NCBI GenBank assembly: GCA_023424725.1
Contig: JAFADQ010000010.1
Coordinates: 1 to 12,335 of the forward strand
DNA: 12,335 nucleotides
From: Bacteroidota bacterium
Lineage (GTDB): Bacteria > Bacteroidota > Bacteroidia > Cytophagales > Hymenobacteraceae
Direction: 5' to 3'
Of the stretch, positions 1-7,728 are shown piece by piece. Position 1 is the stretch's first letter, and each line of letters begins with the position of its first letter. Made by a program: the position numbers and the translations under genes. Under the pieces are notes generated by a model. It had not been told where the DNA came from and searched no databases. It saw only the letters and a list, made by a program, of their open reading frames with translations.

Positions 1-2420
1 ACGCCATACAATGCCGCATAACTACCGAAGATCCGGACAACGATTTTAAACCCGACTACGGCGTAATAAGCGCTTACCGCAGCGCCGACGGTTTTGGAAT
101 AAGGCTTGACCAGGGAAGCGTGTACACTGGCGTTAGCATTAGCCCGTTCTTCGATTCTATGCTCGTGAAAGTATCGGCGCACTCTACCTCGCTGCCGAAA
201 GCCGCCATGAAAATGAGCCGTGCTTTAGACGAGTTCCGCATTCGGGGTGTTAAACATAACATCCAGTTTTTGCAGAATATCATCAACCACGAAGAATTCA
301 GGAATGGCGAGGCAACAGTAGATTTTATTAAAGATCATCCGGAGCTTTTTGAGTACAAACCACGCCGCGATAGAGCCACAAAATTGCTGCGCTTTATTGG
401 CGAAACCATTGTAAACGGCAACCCCGATGTAAAGGTAAAAGTGCAGGACAAAGTGTTTGAGAAACCTGTGGTGCCCAATTACGACCGCGCTGCAGACTAT
501 CCTAAAGGCACCAAAGATATGCTAACCAAACTCGGGCCCGAAGGCCTGGCAAAGTGGCTGAAAAAGGAAAAGAAAATTCATTACACCGATACTACCTTCC
601 GCGACGCGCACCAAAGTTTGCTGGCCACGCGCATGCGCACTTACGACCTGATGAAAGTGGCCGAAGCATTCGCGCGCGCGCATCCGCAGGTTTTTAGCAT
701 GGAAGTTTGGGGCGGCGCCACCTTTGATGTCTGTTTGCGGTTTCTGCGCGAAGACCCCTGGGAGCGCCTGGCCTTGTTGCGAAAAGCCATCCCTAATATT
801 TTGCTGCAAATGCTTATCCGCGGCTCTAACGGTGTGGGCTACAAGGCTTATCCGGATAATTTAATAGAAGAATTCGTGGCACAATCGTGGGAAACGGGAG
901 TAGATGTTTTCAGGGTTTTCGATTCGCTAAACTGGATGAAAAGCATGGCGCCCTGCATCGATTTTGTTAGAAAGCGCACCGGCGGCATCGCAGAAGGTTC
1001 TATTTGTTATACCGGCGATATTCTCGATCCGAAGAAAACAAAATACACCTTAGAGTATTACCTGCGCCTTGCCAAAGACCTGGAAAATGCCGGATCGCAC
1101 ATTCTCTGCATTAAAGATATGGCCGGTTTGCTAAAACCCTACGCGGCAAAAGAGCTGGTGGCAGGCCTGAAAGACACAGTGAAAATCCCGATTCATCTGC
1201 ACACCCACGACACCTCGTCTCTGCAGCCCGCCACATATCTTAAGGCCATAGAAGCAGGCGTAGATGTGGTAGATGTTGCGCTTGGAGCTTTGTCGGGGCT
1301 TACCTCGCAGCCAAATTTTAACGCCATGGCCGAGATGATGCGGTTTCATGAGCGCGAGCAGGAGTTCGATATCACCTCGCTAAACCAGCACAGCAATTAT
1401 TGGGAAACGGTGCGCGAAATGTATTACCCCTTCGAGTCGGGAATGCGGGCAAGCAGCGCCGAAGTGTACCAGCACGAAATACCGGGCGGGCAATATTCTA
1501 ACCTTAAACCGCAGGCGCAATCGCTTGGGCTTGGCGATAAATGGGAAGAGATAAAGCGCATGTATGCCGATGTAAACGCCGCTTTTGGCGATATTGTAAA
1601 AGTAACGCCCAGCAGCAAAGTTGTAGGCGATATGGCTTTGTACCTGGTAACCAACAACCTCACCATAAACGATTTATACACCAAAGGCAACCAGATATCT
1701 TTCCCCGAATCGGTGCAATCTTTCTTTAAAGGCGATATTGGCCAGCCCGAAGGAGGTTTTCCGAAAGACCTTCAAAAGATAATCCTGAAAGACGTAAAAC
1801 CATACAAAGTAAGGCCAAACGAGCACCTCGCGCCGGTAGATTTCGACAAAGAATTTGAGGCGTTTAAGAACAACTTCAGCGAGTCGCTCACCTTTACCGA
1901 TTTCTTGTCGTACCAGCTTTATCCAAAGGTTTTTGAAGACTATTATAACTTCCGGGCGCGGTACGGGTCGGTAGAAAAAGTACCTTCGCCAATTTTCTTT
2001 TACGGCATGAAACCCGGCGACGAAGCCCTGATAGAAATAGACCGTGGTAAGTCTGTAGTTGTAAATTTCCTCTCGCTTGGCGAGGCGAAAGAAGACGGAG
2101 TGCGCACCGTGTTTTTTAAGCTGAACGGGCAAAACCGCCACATAGAGATTCTGGACAAATCGCTGGGCAAAGTAAAAACCGAAAACCCCAAAGCCGAAAA
2201 AGGCAACAGCAAACAAGTGGGCGCGCCGCTGCAGGGCCGCTTATCTAAACTGCTGGTAGAACCGGGCCAAAAGGTAAAGCAAAACGAACCGCTTTTTGTA
2301 ATAGAAGCCATGAAAATGGAAACCACCGTAACTGCCTCGGGCGCCGGAACTGTTAAAATCCTGAACCTGCCCGAAGGCGCTATGGTAAACACCGACGACC
2401 TGGTGCTCTCGCTTGCATAA
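1..2420 (+). CDS. pyc: pyruvate carboxylase, C-terminal ~805 residues (5' end outside window)
   Basis: Biotin-dependent cytosolic enzyme that carboxylates pyruvate to oxaloacetate, refilling the TCA cycle. The open frame (codons from base 3) continues to the left edge, so the gene is cut by the window; the family is about 1150 residues, so roughly 345 are missing. Counting from base 3, residues 1-50 are the end of the biotin carboxylase domain (AIQCRITTEDP, then SADGFGIRLD). The carboxyltransferase domain starts near residue 190 with TDTTFRDAHQS; by family knowledge D196, K371 in CIKDMAG (carbamylated) and H400/H402 in HLHTHD bind the active-site metal. QMLIRGSNGVGY is another family hallmark. 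A conserved PYC/OADA region follows, and the biotinyl domain ends the protein: EAMKMET with the biotinylated lysine at K771 (bases 2313-2315), 34 residues before the end, as usual. All catalytic parts visible are intact. The GTG at 120 is internal, not a start. Confidence 0.97.
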   Translation, partial: AIQCRITTEDPDNDFKPDYGVISAYRSADGFGIRLDQGSVYTGVSISPFFDSMLVKVSAHSTSLPKAAMKMSRALDEFRIRGVKHNIQFLQNIINHEEFRNGEATVDFIKDHPELFEYKPRRDRATKLLRFIGETIVNGNPDVKVKVQDKVFEKPVVPNYDRAADYPKGTKDMLTKLGPEGLAKWLKKEKKIHYTDTTFRDAHQSLLATRMRTYDLMKVAEAFARAHPQVFSMEVWGGATFDVCLRFLREDPWERLALLRKAIPNILLQMLIRGSNGVGYKAYPDNLIEEFVAQSWETGVDVFRVFDSLNWMKSMAPCIDFVRKRTGGIAEGSICYTGDILDPKKTKYTLEYYLRLAKDLENAGSHILCIKDMAGLLKPYAAKELVAGLKDTVKIPIHLHTHDTSSLQPATYLKAIEAGVDVVDVALGALSGLTSQPNFNAMAEMMRFHEREQEFDITSLNQHSNYWETVREMYYPFESGMRASSAEVYQHEIPGGQYSNLKPQAQSLGLGDKWEEIKRMYADVNAAFGDIVKVTPSSKVVGDMALYLVTNNLTINDLYTKGNQISFPESVQSFFKGDIGQPEGGFPKDLQKIILKDVKPYKVRPNEHLAPVDFDKEFEAFKNNFSESLTFTDFLSYQLYPKVFEDYYNFRARYGSVEKVPSPIFFYGMKPGDEALIEIDRGKSVVVNFLSLGEAKEDGVRTVFFKLNGQNRHIEILDKSLGKVKTENPKAEKGNSKQVGAPLQGRLSKLLVEPGQKVKQNEPLFVIEAMKMETTVTASGAGTVKILNLPEGAMVNTDDLVLSLA

Positions 2421-2609
2421 AGCAAAACCCTAAAAGCTGCAGAGCCCAAAAAAAGGGGCACGAGAAAGTAAATTAAACTTCTGGCTTCTGCTGCACCGGT
2501 TTTTGGCATTCGCAGCCCTGCGGTGTTTAAAGCGGCATTGGGTAGCGTGCGGCATTAAATCATCATTAAAACTAAGCTGCGCCCGGAGTTATGTACCAAT
2601 TCCTGTTTT

Positions 2610-2617
2610 TAGTTTTG
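2610..2617 (+). promoter_or_regulatory. candidate Bacteroidota -7 promoter element for the two-component operon
   Basis: TAGTTTTG matches the Bacteroidota -7 consensus TAnnTTTG exactly and lies 47 bases before the response-regulator start, in an AT-rich stretch. I do not find a convincing TTG-type -33 element at the expected distance upstream, so this is a plausible guess only. The rest of the 2421-2664 gap shows no gene and only weak short inverted repeats. Confidence 0.35.
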
Positions 2618-2664
2618 TTAAATTCGTAAATTAATTAAAGACAAAACACAAATACCAGAGCCCG

Positions 2665-3354
2665 ATGACCAAAATTCTAGTTGTAGAAGACGAGCCAAAC
2701 GTAGCCGCATTCATTAAAAAAGGCCTCGAAGAAGAAGGATACGAGGTAGAGCACGTGGCCGATGGCCTGGAGGGAAAAGCGCTGGCCACCCAAAATCCGT
2801 ACGACCTGCTGATTCTGGATATTATGCTTCCGGGAATGGGTGGGGTAGAAATTTGCGCGCATGTGCGGGCGCATAATCCTACCATTCCTATTCTGATGCT
2901 TACGGCCCTTGGCACTACAACCGACAAGGTAAAAGGCCTTGATTCTGGCGCTGACGATTATCTTACAAAACCTTTTGCTTTCGCGGAATTGCTGGCGCGC
3001 ATACGGTCTTTAACCCGCAGAGCAGCCAACAGCCAGGTGCAGGATCAAATATTGCAGGCGGCAGACCTGGAAATGAATTGCAGCTCTAAACAGGTAACAC
3101 GCGCCGGAAAATCTATAAACCTTACCGCTAAAGAGTTTGCCCTTTTAGAGTATTTTCTGCGGAACCAAAACAAGGTACTTAGCCGCAACGATCTTGCCCG
3201 CGACGTGTGGGATATTAAATTCGATACGGGTACGAACTTCGTAGATGTGTATGTAAATTATCTGCGCAATAAAATAGATAAACCCTTCCCCGAAAAGCTA
3301 ATTCACACAGTAATCGGCATGGGTTATATCATGAAGAATGAGCCGGCAAAATGA
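2665..3354 (+). CDS. OmpR/PhoB-family response regulator (CusR/CopR-like)
   Basis: DNA-binding partner of the histidine kinase encoded next to it. The 229-residue length is normal for the family. Receiver domain, residues 1-115: acidic pocket E8/D9 (VVEDE), phospho-acceptor D52 (LILDIMLPGMGG), switch T80 and conserved K102 (DDYLTKPFAFAELL). Winged-helix effector domain, about residues 130-225, with LTAKEFALLEYFLRN, the recognition-helix region around FVDVYVNYLRNKID, and the closing wing HTVIGMGYIM. The sequence is of the kind often annotated as CusR/CopR heavy-metal regulator in Bacteroidota, but the many paralogues of this class make the signal unknown. The ATG at 2665 leads straight into the canonical first beta strand, so the start is secure. 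Its stop codon overlaps the kinase start as ATGA, which implies coupled translation. Confidence 0.95.
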   Translation: MTKILVVEDEPNVAAFIKKGLEEEGYEVEHVADGLEGKALATQNPYDLLILDIMLPGMGGVEICAHVRAHNPTIPILMLTALGTTTDKVKGLDSGADDYLTKPFAFAELLARIRSLTRRAANSQVQDQILQAADLEMNCSSKQVTRAGKSINLTAKEFALLEYFLRNQNKVLSRNDLARDVWDIKFDTGTNFVDVYVNYLRNKIDKPFPEKLIHTVIGMGYIMKNEPAK

Positions 3355-4712
3355 CCATCCGTAATAAGCTAACCCTGCTTTTTACAAGCCTGATAGCAGC
3401 TATTCTCCTTACCCTTAATATTTACGTGTATTCGCTGTCGGACCTGTACACCAACCGCGAATTTTCTGCAAGGCTGGAAGAAAGAGCAAAACTTGCCGCG
3501 CAGATATTTCTGGAAAAAGACGAGGTAGATGAGAAAACCTTCGACAAAATGGAGCAGCGCTTTTTGCAGGGCCTGCCCGAAGAGGTTTCTGTAATTTACG
3601 ACGACAAAGGAAAGCTGGTTTTTGAGCATCAAACCGGCTCTTTCGAAATTCCGGATTCTTTACTCAAACAACTTAAAGCTTCCGGCTCGCTGGTTGTTGA
3701 AGACGGCGCACGCTATATTGTTGGCTTTCCTTACGAAGATAATGCCGATAATTATTTGGTAGTATCGTCTGCTATAGACAGGTACGGTTATACCAAGCTG
3801 CAAAATTTGCAAAGAGTATTGCTGGTAGGGTTTATTGTGGGTGTGCTGCTGGTGTTTTTTACTGCCCGCTATTTTTCTTATAAAGCCTTGCACCCCATGT
3901 CGTCTATCGTAAAACAGGTTAATAAAATTAAAGCAAATAACCTGCACCTGCGGGTACATGGCGGCAATAACAAAGACGAAGTGGCAGAACTTGCCCGTAC
4001 GTTTAATAATATGCTTTCAAGGCTTGAATCTTCTTTCGAGTCGCAAAGAACCTTTGTACGAAATGCATCGCACGAATTGCGTACGCCACTTGCCGTTATG
4101 ATTGGCGAAATGGAGGTTTCTCTTACCCGAAAACGCACCGAAGAGCAGTATGTAGAGGCTTTGATAACAGTACTAAGCCAGGCGCGGCAAATGACAAATC
4201 TGGTTAACGACCTGCTAAGCCTGGCCACGCAAGAAAACAGCGACGAATTGCTGGACAATCAGGTAAGGATAGACGAAGTGATGTGGGAACTGCAGGAAGA
4301 AATGCACCGCGCCTTTCCCGATAAGCAACTCATTTTTAAGCTAGACCATCTTCCCGATGACCCGGATTTGATAACGGTAAACGGAAATCAGGCTTATTTA
4401 AAACGCGCCATAGGCAATATTGTAAATAACGCGCTTAAATACTCTAACGGCCAACCCGTAGAAATGGCAGTTTCGGCTCAGGCCGGAGACGTTAAGATAG
4501 AAGTAAAAGATAAGGGAATTGGTATTGCGGAAGAAGATTTGCAGCGCATTTTTCAGCCCTTTTACAGAGGTGCCAATGCCCGGCACCAGGAAGGCCATGG
4601 CGTTGGTTTGCCACTTACTATCAGCGTACTAAAAATGCACGGTGGTACAATCGATGTATCGTCGGCTCCCGGAAAAGGAACAATCGTAAAGATATTGCTT
4701 CCAGCAGTTTAA
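3351..4712 (+). CDS. membrane sensor histidine kinase (HAMP, HisKA, HATPase_c)
   Basis: Inner-membrane sensor that autophosphorylates on histidine and passes the phosphate to D52 of the preceding regulator. 453 residues. TM1 is about residues 7-28, then a ~125-residue periplasmic sensor region (about 29-153), TM2 about 154-174, HAMP about 175-227. The HisKA H-box is NASHELRTPLAV with H241. The ATPase domain has an N-box (AIGNIVNNALKYSN, 353-366), G1 (VKDKGIGIAEED, with D387), an F-box (IFQPFYRG, 400-407) and G2 (GHGVGLPLT, 415-423). All catalytic motifs are present. The layout matches CusS/ArlS-like kinases; the periplasmic part has no obvious Cys or His cluster that would argue for direct metal binding. 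The start overlaps the regulator stop by four bases. No clear terminator is seen behind it. Confidence 0.95.
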   Translation: MTIRNKLTLLFTSLIAAILLTLNIYVYSLSDLYTNREFSARLEERAKLAAQIFLEKDEVDEKTFDKMEQRFLQGLPEEVSVIYDDKGKLVFEHQTGSFEIPDSLLKQLKASGSLVVEDGARYIVGFPYEDNADNYLVVSSAIDRYGYTKLQNLQRVLLVGFIVGVLLVFFTARYFSYKALHPMSSIVKQVNKIKANNLHLRVHGGNNKDEVAELARTFNNMLSRLESSFESQRTFVRNASHELRTPLAVMIGEMEVSLTRKRTEEQYVEALITVLSQARQMTNLVNDLLSLATQENSDELLDNQVRIDEVMWELQEEMHRAFPDKQLIFKLDHLPDDPDLITVNGNQAYLKRAIGNIVNNALKYSNGQPVEMAVSAQAGDVKIEVKDKGIGIAEEDLQRIFQPFYRGANARHQEGHGVGLPLTISVLKMHGGTIDVSSAPGKGTIVKILLPAV

Positions 4713-4881
4713 TAACACTTTATTTATACTGCCGGAATTATTATCTGCAATATTGTAACGCAATTTGTGTCTTGACGCCCTGTTTTTGCCCTCTGCAGGC
4801 TTAATCTTTTAACTTACGGATAATTTTCAGCCAGCAAACGAACCCCAAATTGTACAGCTCTTAAGAGTGAAACAATAGAAA

Positions 4882-5192
4882 TTAATACGGCAGCCGAAAG
4901 CGTAAACCGTAAGCCAGGTAATAATCAAAGCTGGTGTCGTCTATTCCTTTTCCGCCCGAAACATTCATTTGCCAATTGGTGGCAAGCAAAAACTTAACTC
5001 CGGTTGCAACGGCATTTGCAAAATCATCGCCTTCGGGTTTGTTGCCCCAAATCCAATTTCGCTATAGCCTTTTATCCTTTGTGGTGGCCTTTCGCCTGGT
5101 AAATCATATAAATGCCTGCCATAGCCACCTATCTTTATTGTGCTCTTAACCTGATTTGTAGAGACTCTCTTAGCTAATGTTCTGTAAATAGG
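4882..5192 (-). pseudogene. decayed 3' end of an outer-membrane beta-barrel protein gene
   Basis: This lies in the 576 bp gap between the kinase and the antiporter. On the - strand, 5061 down to 4882 is an open frame of 59 residues ending in a TAA. It reads like the last strands of a Bacteroidota outer-membrane transporter barrel: NKPEGDDFANAVATGVKFLL, then NWQMNVSGGKGIDD, then FDYYLAYGLRFRLPY with an aromatic C-terminal residue. It resembles the C-termini of PF13557-type (Phenol_MetA_deg) barrels as I remember them. A TAG closes the frame upstream (5062-5064). A second frame, open from 5192 down to 4968, contains KGYSEIGFG just before the joint; adding one G to the GGGG run (+ strand 5045-5048) would join it to NKPEG. 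No start codon or signal peptide is visible, so this is a truncated, frameshifted remnant. The part upstream of the joint is less certain to be coding. The remaining bases, 4713-4881 and 5193-5288, hold no feature I can support. Confidence 0.5.
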
Positions 5193-5288
5193 TCAAAATT
5201 TTAACTTTACTTTCGGAAGAAGTATATTGCAGAAGCGTAAATATTTCTTTTACATTGCCGGGTTTTAGTTAAATTATTAGCATTCAGA

Positions 5289-7559
5289 ATGGGTCATTTA
5301 CCAAGTTTAGTACAAGATCTGGCGCTTATTCTTATTGCAGGAGCATTTATCACGCTTTTGTTCCGAAAAATTAACCAGCCGCTGGTACTGGGGTATATCA
5401 TTGCCGGTTTTTTGGTGGGGCCGCACTTGTCGCTTACCCCAACCGTTGTCGATACGGCCAATATAAAAACACTCGCCGACATTGGCGTTATTTTCCTGTT
5501 GTTTAGCCTTGGCCTCGAGTTCAGTTTTAAAAAGCTGATGCGTGTGGGAGGGTTTGCTTCTATTACTGCCTTCGTCGAAATATTTTTTATCACCCTGGCA
5601 GGCTACTCTGCCGGAAATTGGATGGGCTGGTCTACTATGGACAGTCTGTTTCTGGGCGGTATGCTGGCCAGTTCGTCCACCACCATTATTATCAGGGCAT
5701 TCGACGAGCTGGGCGTAAAAACCAAACAGTTCGCGCGCATTGTTTTTGGTGTGCTGGTGGTAGAGGATATCGTGGTGATTATTCTGATGGTGTTGCTCTC
5801 TACCATTGCCGTTACCAAACAGTTCGAGGGCACTGAAATGCTGTTTACCATTGCCAAGCTGGGCTTTTTTCTGGTGCTTTGGTTTATTGCCGGCATTTTT
5901 CTGCTTCCCTCGCTTCTTAAAAAAGCCCGCACCTTATTAGACGACGAAACGCTACTTATCCTTTCTATAGGCCTTTGCCTGGGCATGGTGGTGCTGGCTA
6001 CGCAGGTAGGTTTTTCTATGGAACTGGGCGCCTTTATTATGGGCTCTATATTGGCCGAAACAACCTCCGCAGAGAAAGTAGAGCATGTAATTAAACCGGT
6101 AAAAGACCTTTTCGGCGCTGTTTTCTTTGTGTCGGTGGGCATGATGATAGACCCTGTGCTGATCTGGGAATATGGTATTCCGGTAATGGTGGTAACCTTT
6201 ATCACGATTATGGGAAAGCTGCTAAGCACCACCAGCGGGGCGCTTCTGTCGGGCCAGCCGCTTAAGCAATCGGTACAGGTGGGCATGAGCATGGCCCAGA
6301 TCGGCGAATTTGCTTTCATCGTGGCCACATTGGGTCTTTCGTTGGGTGTGATCAGCGATTTCCTGTTCCCGATCGCGGTAGGGGCATCGGCCATTACTAC
6401 GTTCACCACACCCTATATGATCAAGTTTTCGGTGCCCTTTTACAATTTTATCGTGCGCATACTGCCCGATAAATGGGTGGCCAGGCTGGAAGTTTATTCG
6501 GCCAGCACACAGGATATCCAGGCCGAAAACGAATGGAAACCACTGCTGCGATCTTACGGAAATATCGTTCTTACCAACGGCATCGTGCTCATCGCCTTGT
6601 TCTTTGTTTCGGTTAATTTTCTGGAGCCTTTTCTGGACGGGTATTTCCAAAGCGAAATTCTGAGCAGTATTTTAACAATGGTAATATCGCTTATCGCCGC
6701 TTTCCCTTTTTTGTGGGCTTTTATGGCTAAACGGCCCAACAACATGGCCTACAAAGAGCTCTGGATCGACCGGAAATATAACCGCGGCCCTTTACTTGTG
6801 CTCGAAATTATCCGCATCGCGGCCGGAATTGCGCTTATCGGGTTCTGGATCACCAAGCTTTTCCCCGCCCTGATTGCCCTGCTGATAGCTCTGCCGATGG
6901 TTTTTATCGCGCTTTTTCTTCTTTCCAAAAGATTACAGGCTTTTTATCAGCGCCTCGAGCGAAACTTTATTTCTAATTTTAATGCCCGCGAAATTGCAGC
7001 CGCCGAAGAGATATCGCTTTCCGAAAACATTCTGCATAAGCAATTCAGGCCAAGTGAAACCCTCTCACCCTGGGATGCGCACATGGTAGACATGGAAGTG
7101 GGCCGCCATGCCGTTTACAGCGGAAAAACCCTGGAAGAACTTGGCTGGCGCGAGCAATTCGGAATTAATATAGCCTACATAAAGCGCGGCGACAGGCTTA
7201 TTTACGCTCCCTCGCGCTTTAATAAACTTCTGCCATTCGACAGGGTAGGGGTTATTGCTACAGACGAGCAGATGCTGGCATTTAAGCCCATTTTTGATGC
7301 CGCCGAAAGCGTAGAATATATAGACCACGACGTGGAAGATATTGTGGTGCAGAAAATTATCGTAGACGAGCACAACAAGCTTCAAAGCAAAACCGTCCGC
7401 AATTCCGGTATCCGCGAGCGCACCAACGGCCTCGTGATCGGGATAGAGCGCAACAAAGAGCGCATCATCAACCCGAATTCTAACACCGTTTTTCAGTGGG
7501 GCGATGTGGTTTGGATAGTAGGCGAACGCAAAAAAATACAAAGCCTGAACGAAGCTTAG
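5289..7559 (+). CDS. CPA2-family cation:proton antiporter (Kef-like) with two C-terminal RCK_C domains
   Basis: Inner-membrane antiporter that exchanges protons for K+ or Na+. 756 residues. The Na_H_Exchanger core is about residues 8-385, with family hallmarks PLVLGYIIAGFLVGP (31-45), LFSLGLEF, ASSSTTIII, VVEDIVVI with the ion-binding acid D160, LGAFIMGSILAET and SMAQIGEFAFIVATLG. About residues 427-546 form four further hydrophobic helices, separated from the core by a polar linker. The cytoplasmic tail has two RCK_C/TrkA_C-like domains: about 593-670 (GKTLEELGWREQFGINIAYI, then RLIYAPSRFNKLLPFDRVGV) and about 683-750 (GDVVWIVGERKKI at its end). No GxGxxG Rossmann TrkA_N domain is seen, unlike E. 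coli KefB/KefC, so NAD or glutathione gating as in those proteins is not expected; RCK_C domains generally bind small ligands. Ion specificity cannot be read from the sequence. The ATG at 5289 is the first start and directly precedes the first membrane segment. Confidence 0.93.
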   Translation: MGHLPSLVQDLALILIAGAFITLLFRKINQPLVLGYIIAGFLVGPHLSLTPTVVDTANIKTLADIGVIFLLFSLGLEFSFKKLMRVGGFASITAFVEIFFITLAGYSAGNWMGWSTMDSLFLGGMLASSSTTIIIRAFDELGVKTKQFARIVFGVLVVEDIVVIILMVLLSTIAVTKQFEGTEMLFTIAKLGFFLVLWFIAGIFLLPSLLKKARTLLDDETLLILSIGLCLGMVVLATQVGFSMELGAFIMGSILAETTSAEKVEHVIKPVKDLFGAVFFVSVGMMIDPVLIWEYGIPVMVVTFITIMGKLLSTTSGALLSGQPLKQSVQVGMSMAQIGEFAFIVATLGLSLGVISDFLFPIAVGASAITTFTTPYMIKFSVPFYNFIVRILPDKWVARLEVYSASTQDIQAENEWKPLLRSYGNIVLTNGIVLIALFFVSVNFLEPFLDGYFQSEILSSILTMVISLIAAFPFLWAFMAKRPNNMAYKELWIDRKYNRGPLLVLEIIRIAAGIALIGFWITKLFPALIALLIALPMVFIALFLLSKRLQAFYQRLERNFISNFNAREIAAAEEISLSENILHKQFRPSETLSPWDAHMVDMEVGRHAVYSGKTLEELGWREQFGINIAYIKRGDRLIYAPSRFNKLLPFDRVGVIATDEQMLAFKPIFDAAESVEYIDHDVEDIVVQKIIVDEHNKLQSKTVRNSGIRERTNGLVIGIERNKERIINPNSNTVFQWGDVVWIVGERKKIQSLNEA

Positions 7560-7581
7560 CCGCTGATACCGCTAAAATTGA

Positions 7582-7630
7582 TGCCCGCAGCTTTTCCTGA
7601 AGACCATAGAAAGCTGCGGGCACCGTTTTT
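7582..7630 (+). terminator. strong intrinsic terminator after the antiporter gene
   Basis: A perfect 13 bp inverted repeat, TGCCCGCAGCTTT (7582-7594) with AAAGCTGCGGGCA (7610-7622), a 15-base loop, then CCGTTTTT ending at 7630. It lies 22 bases after the antiporter stop codon, between two convergent genes. On the - strand the hairpin is followed by TCAATTTTAG, a poorer U-tract, so it may also stop transcription coming from the efflux operon. Confidence 0.85.
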
Positions 7631-7728
7631 ATGGGTGGTAGGAAGGAAATTCGCGATTTTGGTAATAGTTGCTTTATGCTGCTAGGTGCTCAAAATTTTA
7701 CAGAGAGATTTTTAACTAATGTAACCTG

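Noticed and set aside
1674..2216. 180-residue - strand open frame inside pyruvate carboxylase
   Set aside because: Antisense to a strongly conserved coding sequence; no domain recognised.
120..2420. GTG at 120 as the start of a 766-residue protein
   Set aside because: The same frame is open upstream to the left edge and encodes conserved pyruvate carboxylase sequence (CRITTEDP, DGFGIRLD), so the GTG is an internal valine.
2421..2530. Short inverted repeats after the pyruvate carboxylase gene (GCCC/GGGC near 2445; CGCAG/CTGCG at 2511-2522)
   Set aside because: Stems of only 4-5 bp without a proper T-tract; not enough to call a terminator.
4858..4867. 10 bp palindrome CTCTTAAGAG behind the kinase gene
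   Set aside because: Too short and isolated, no second copy near a promoter and no T-tract, so neither an operator nor a terminator can be claimed.
4934..5149. 71-residue + strand open frame in the intergenic gap
   Set aside because: It lies antisense to the outer-membrane protein remnant, has no recognisable domain and looks like the shadow of that decayed sequence.
5200..5216. Near-matches to TAnnTTTG before the antiporter (TAACTTTA, TACTTTCG)
   Set aside because: Each has one mismatch in an AT-rich region and no supporting -33 element; chance occurrence is likely.
5603..6409. 268-residue - strand open frame inside the antiporter gene
   Set aside because: Fully antisense to a well-conserved gene and of low-complexity Ser/Thr/Ile/Pro-rich composition typical of a shadow frame of membrane-protein codons.
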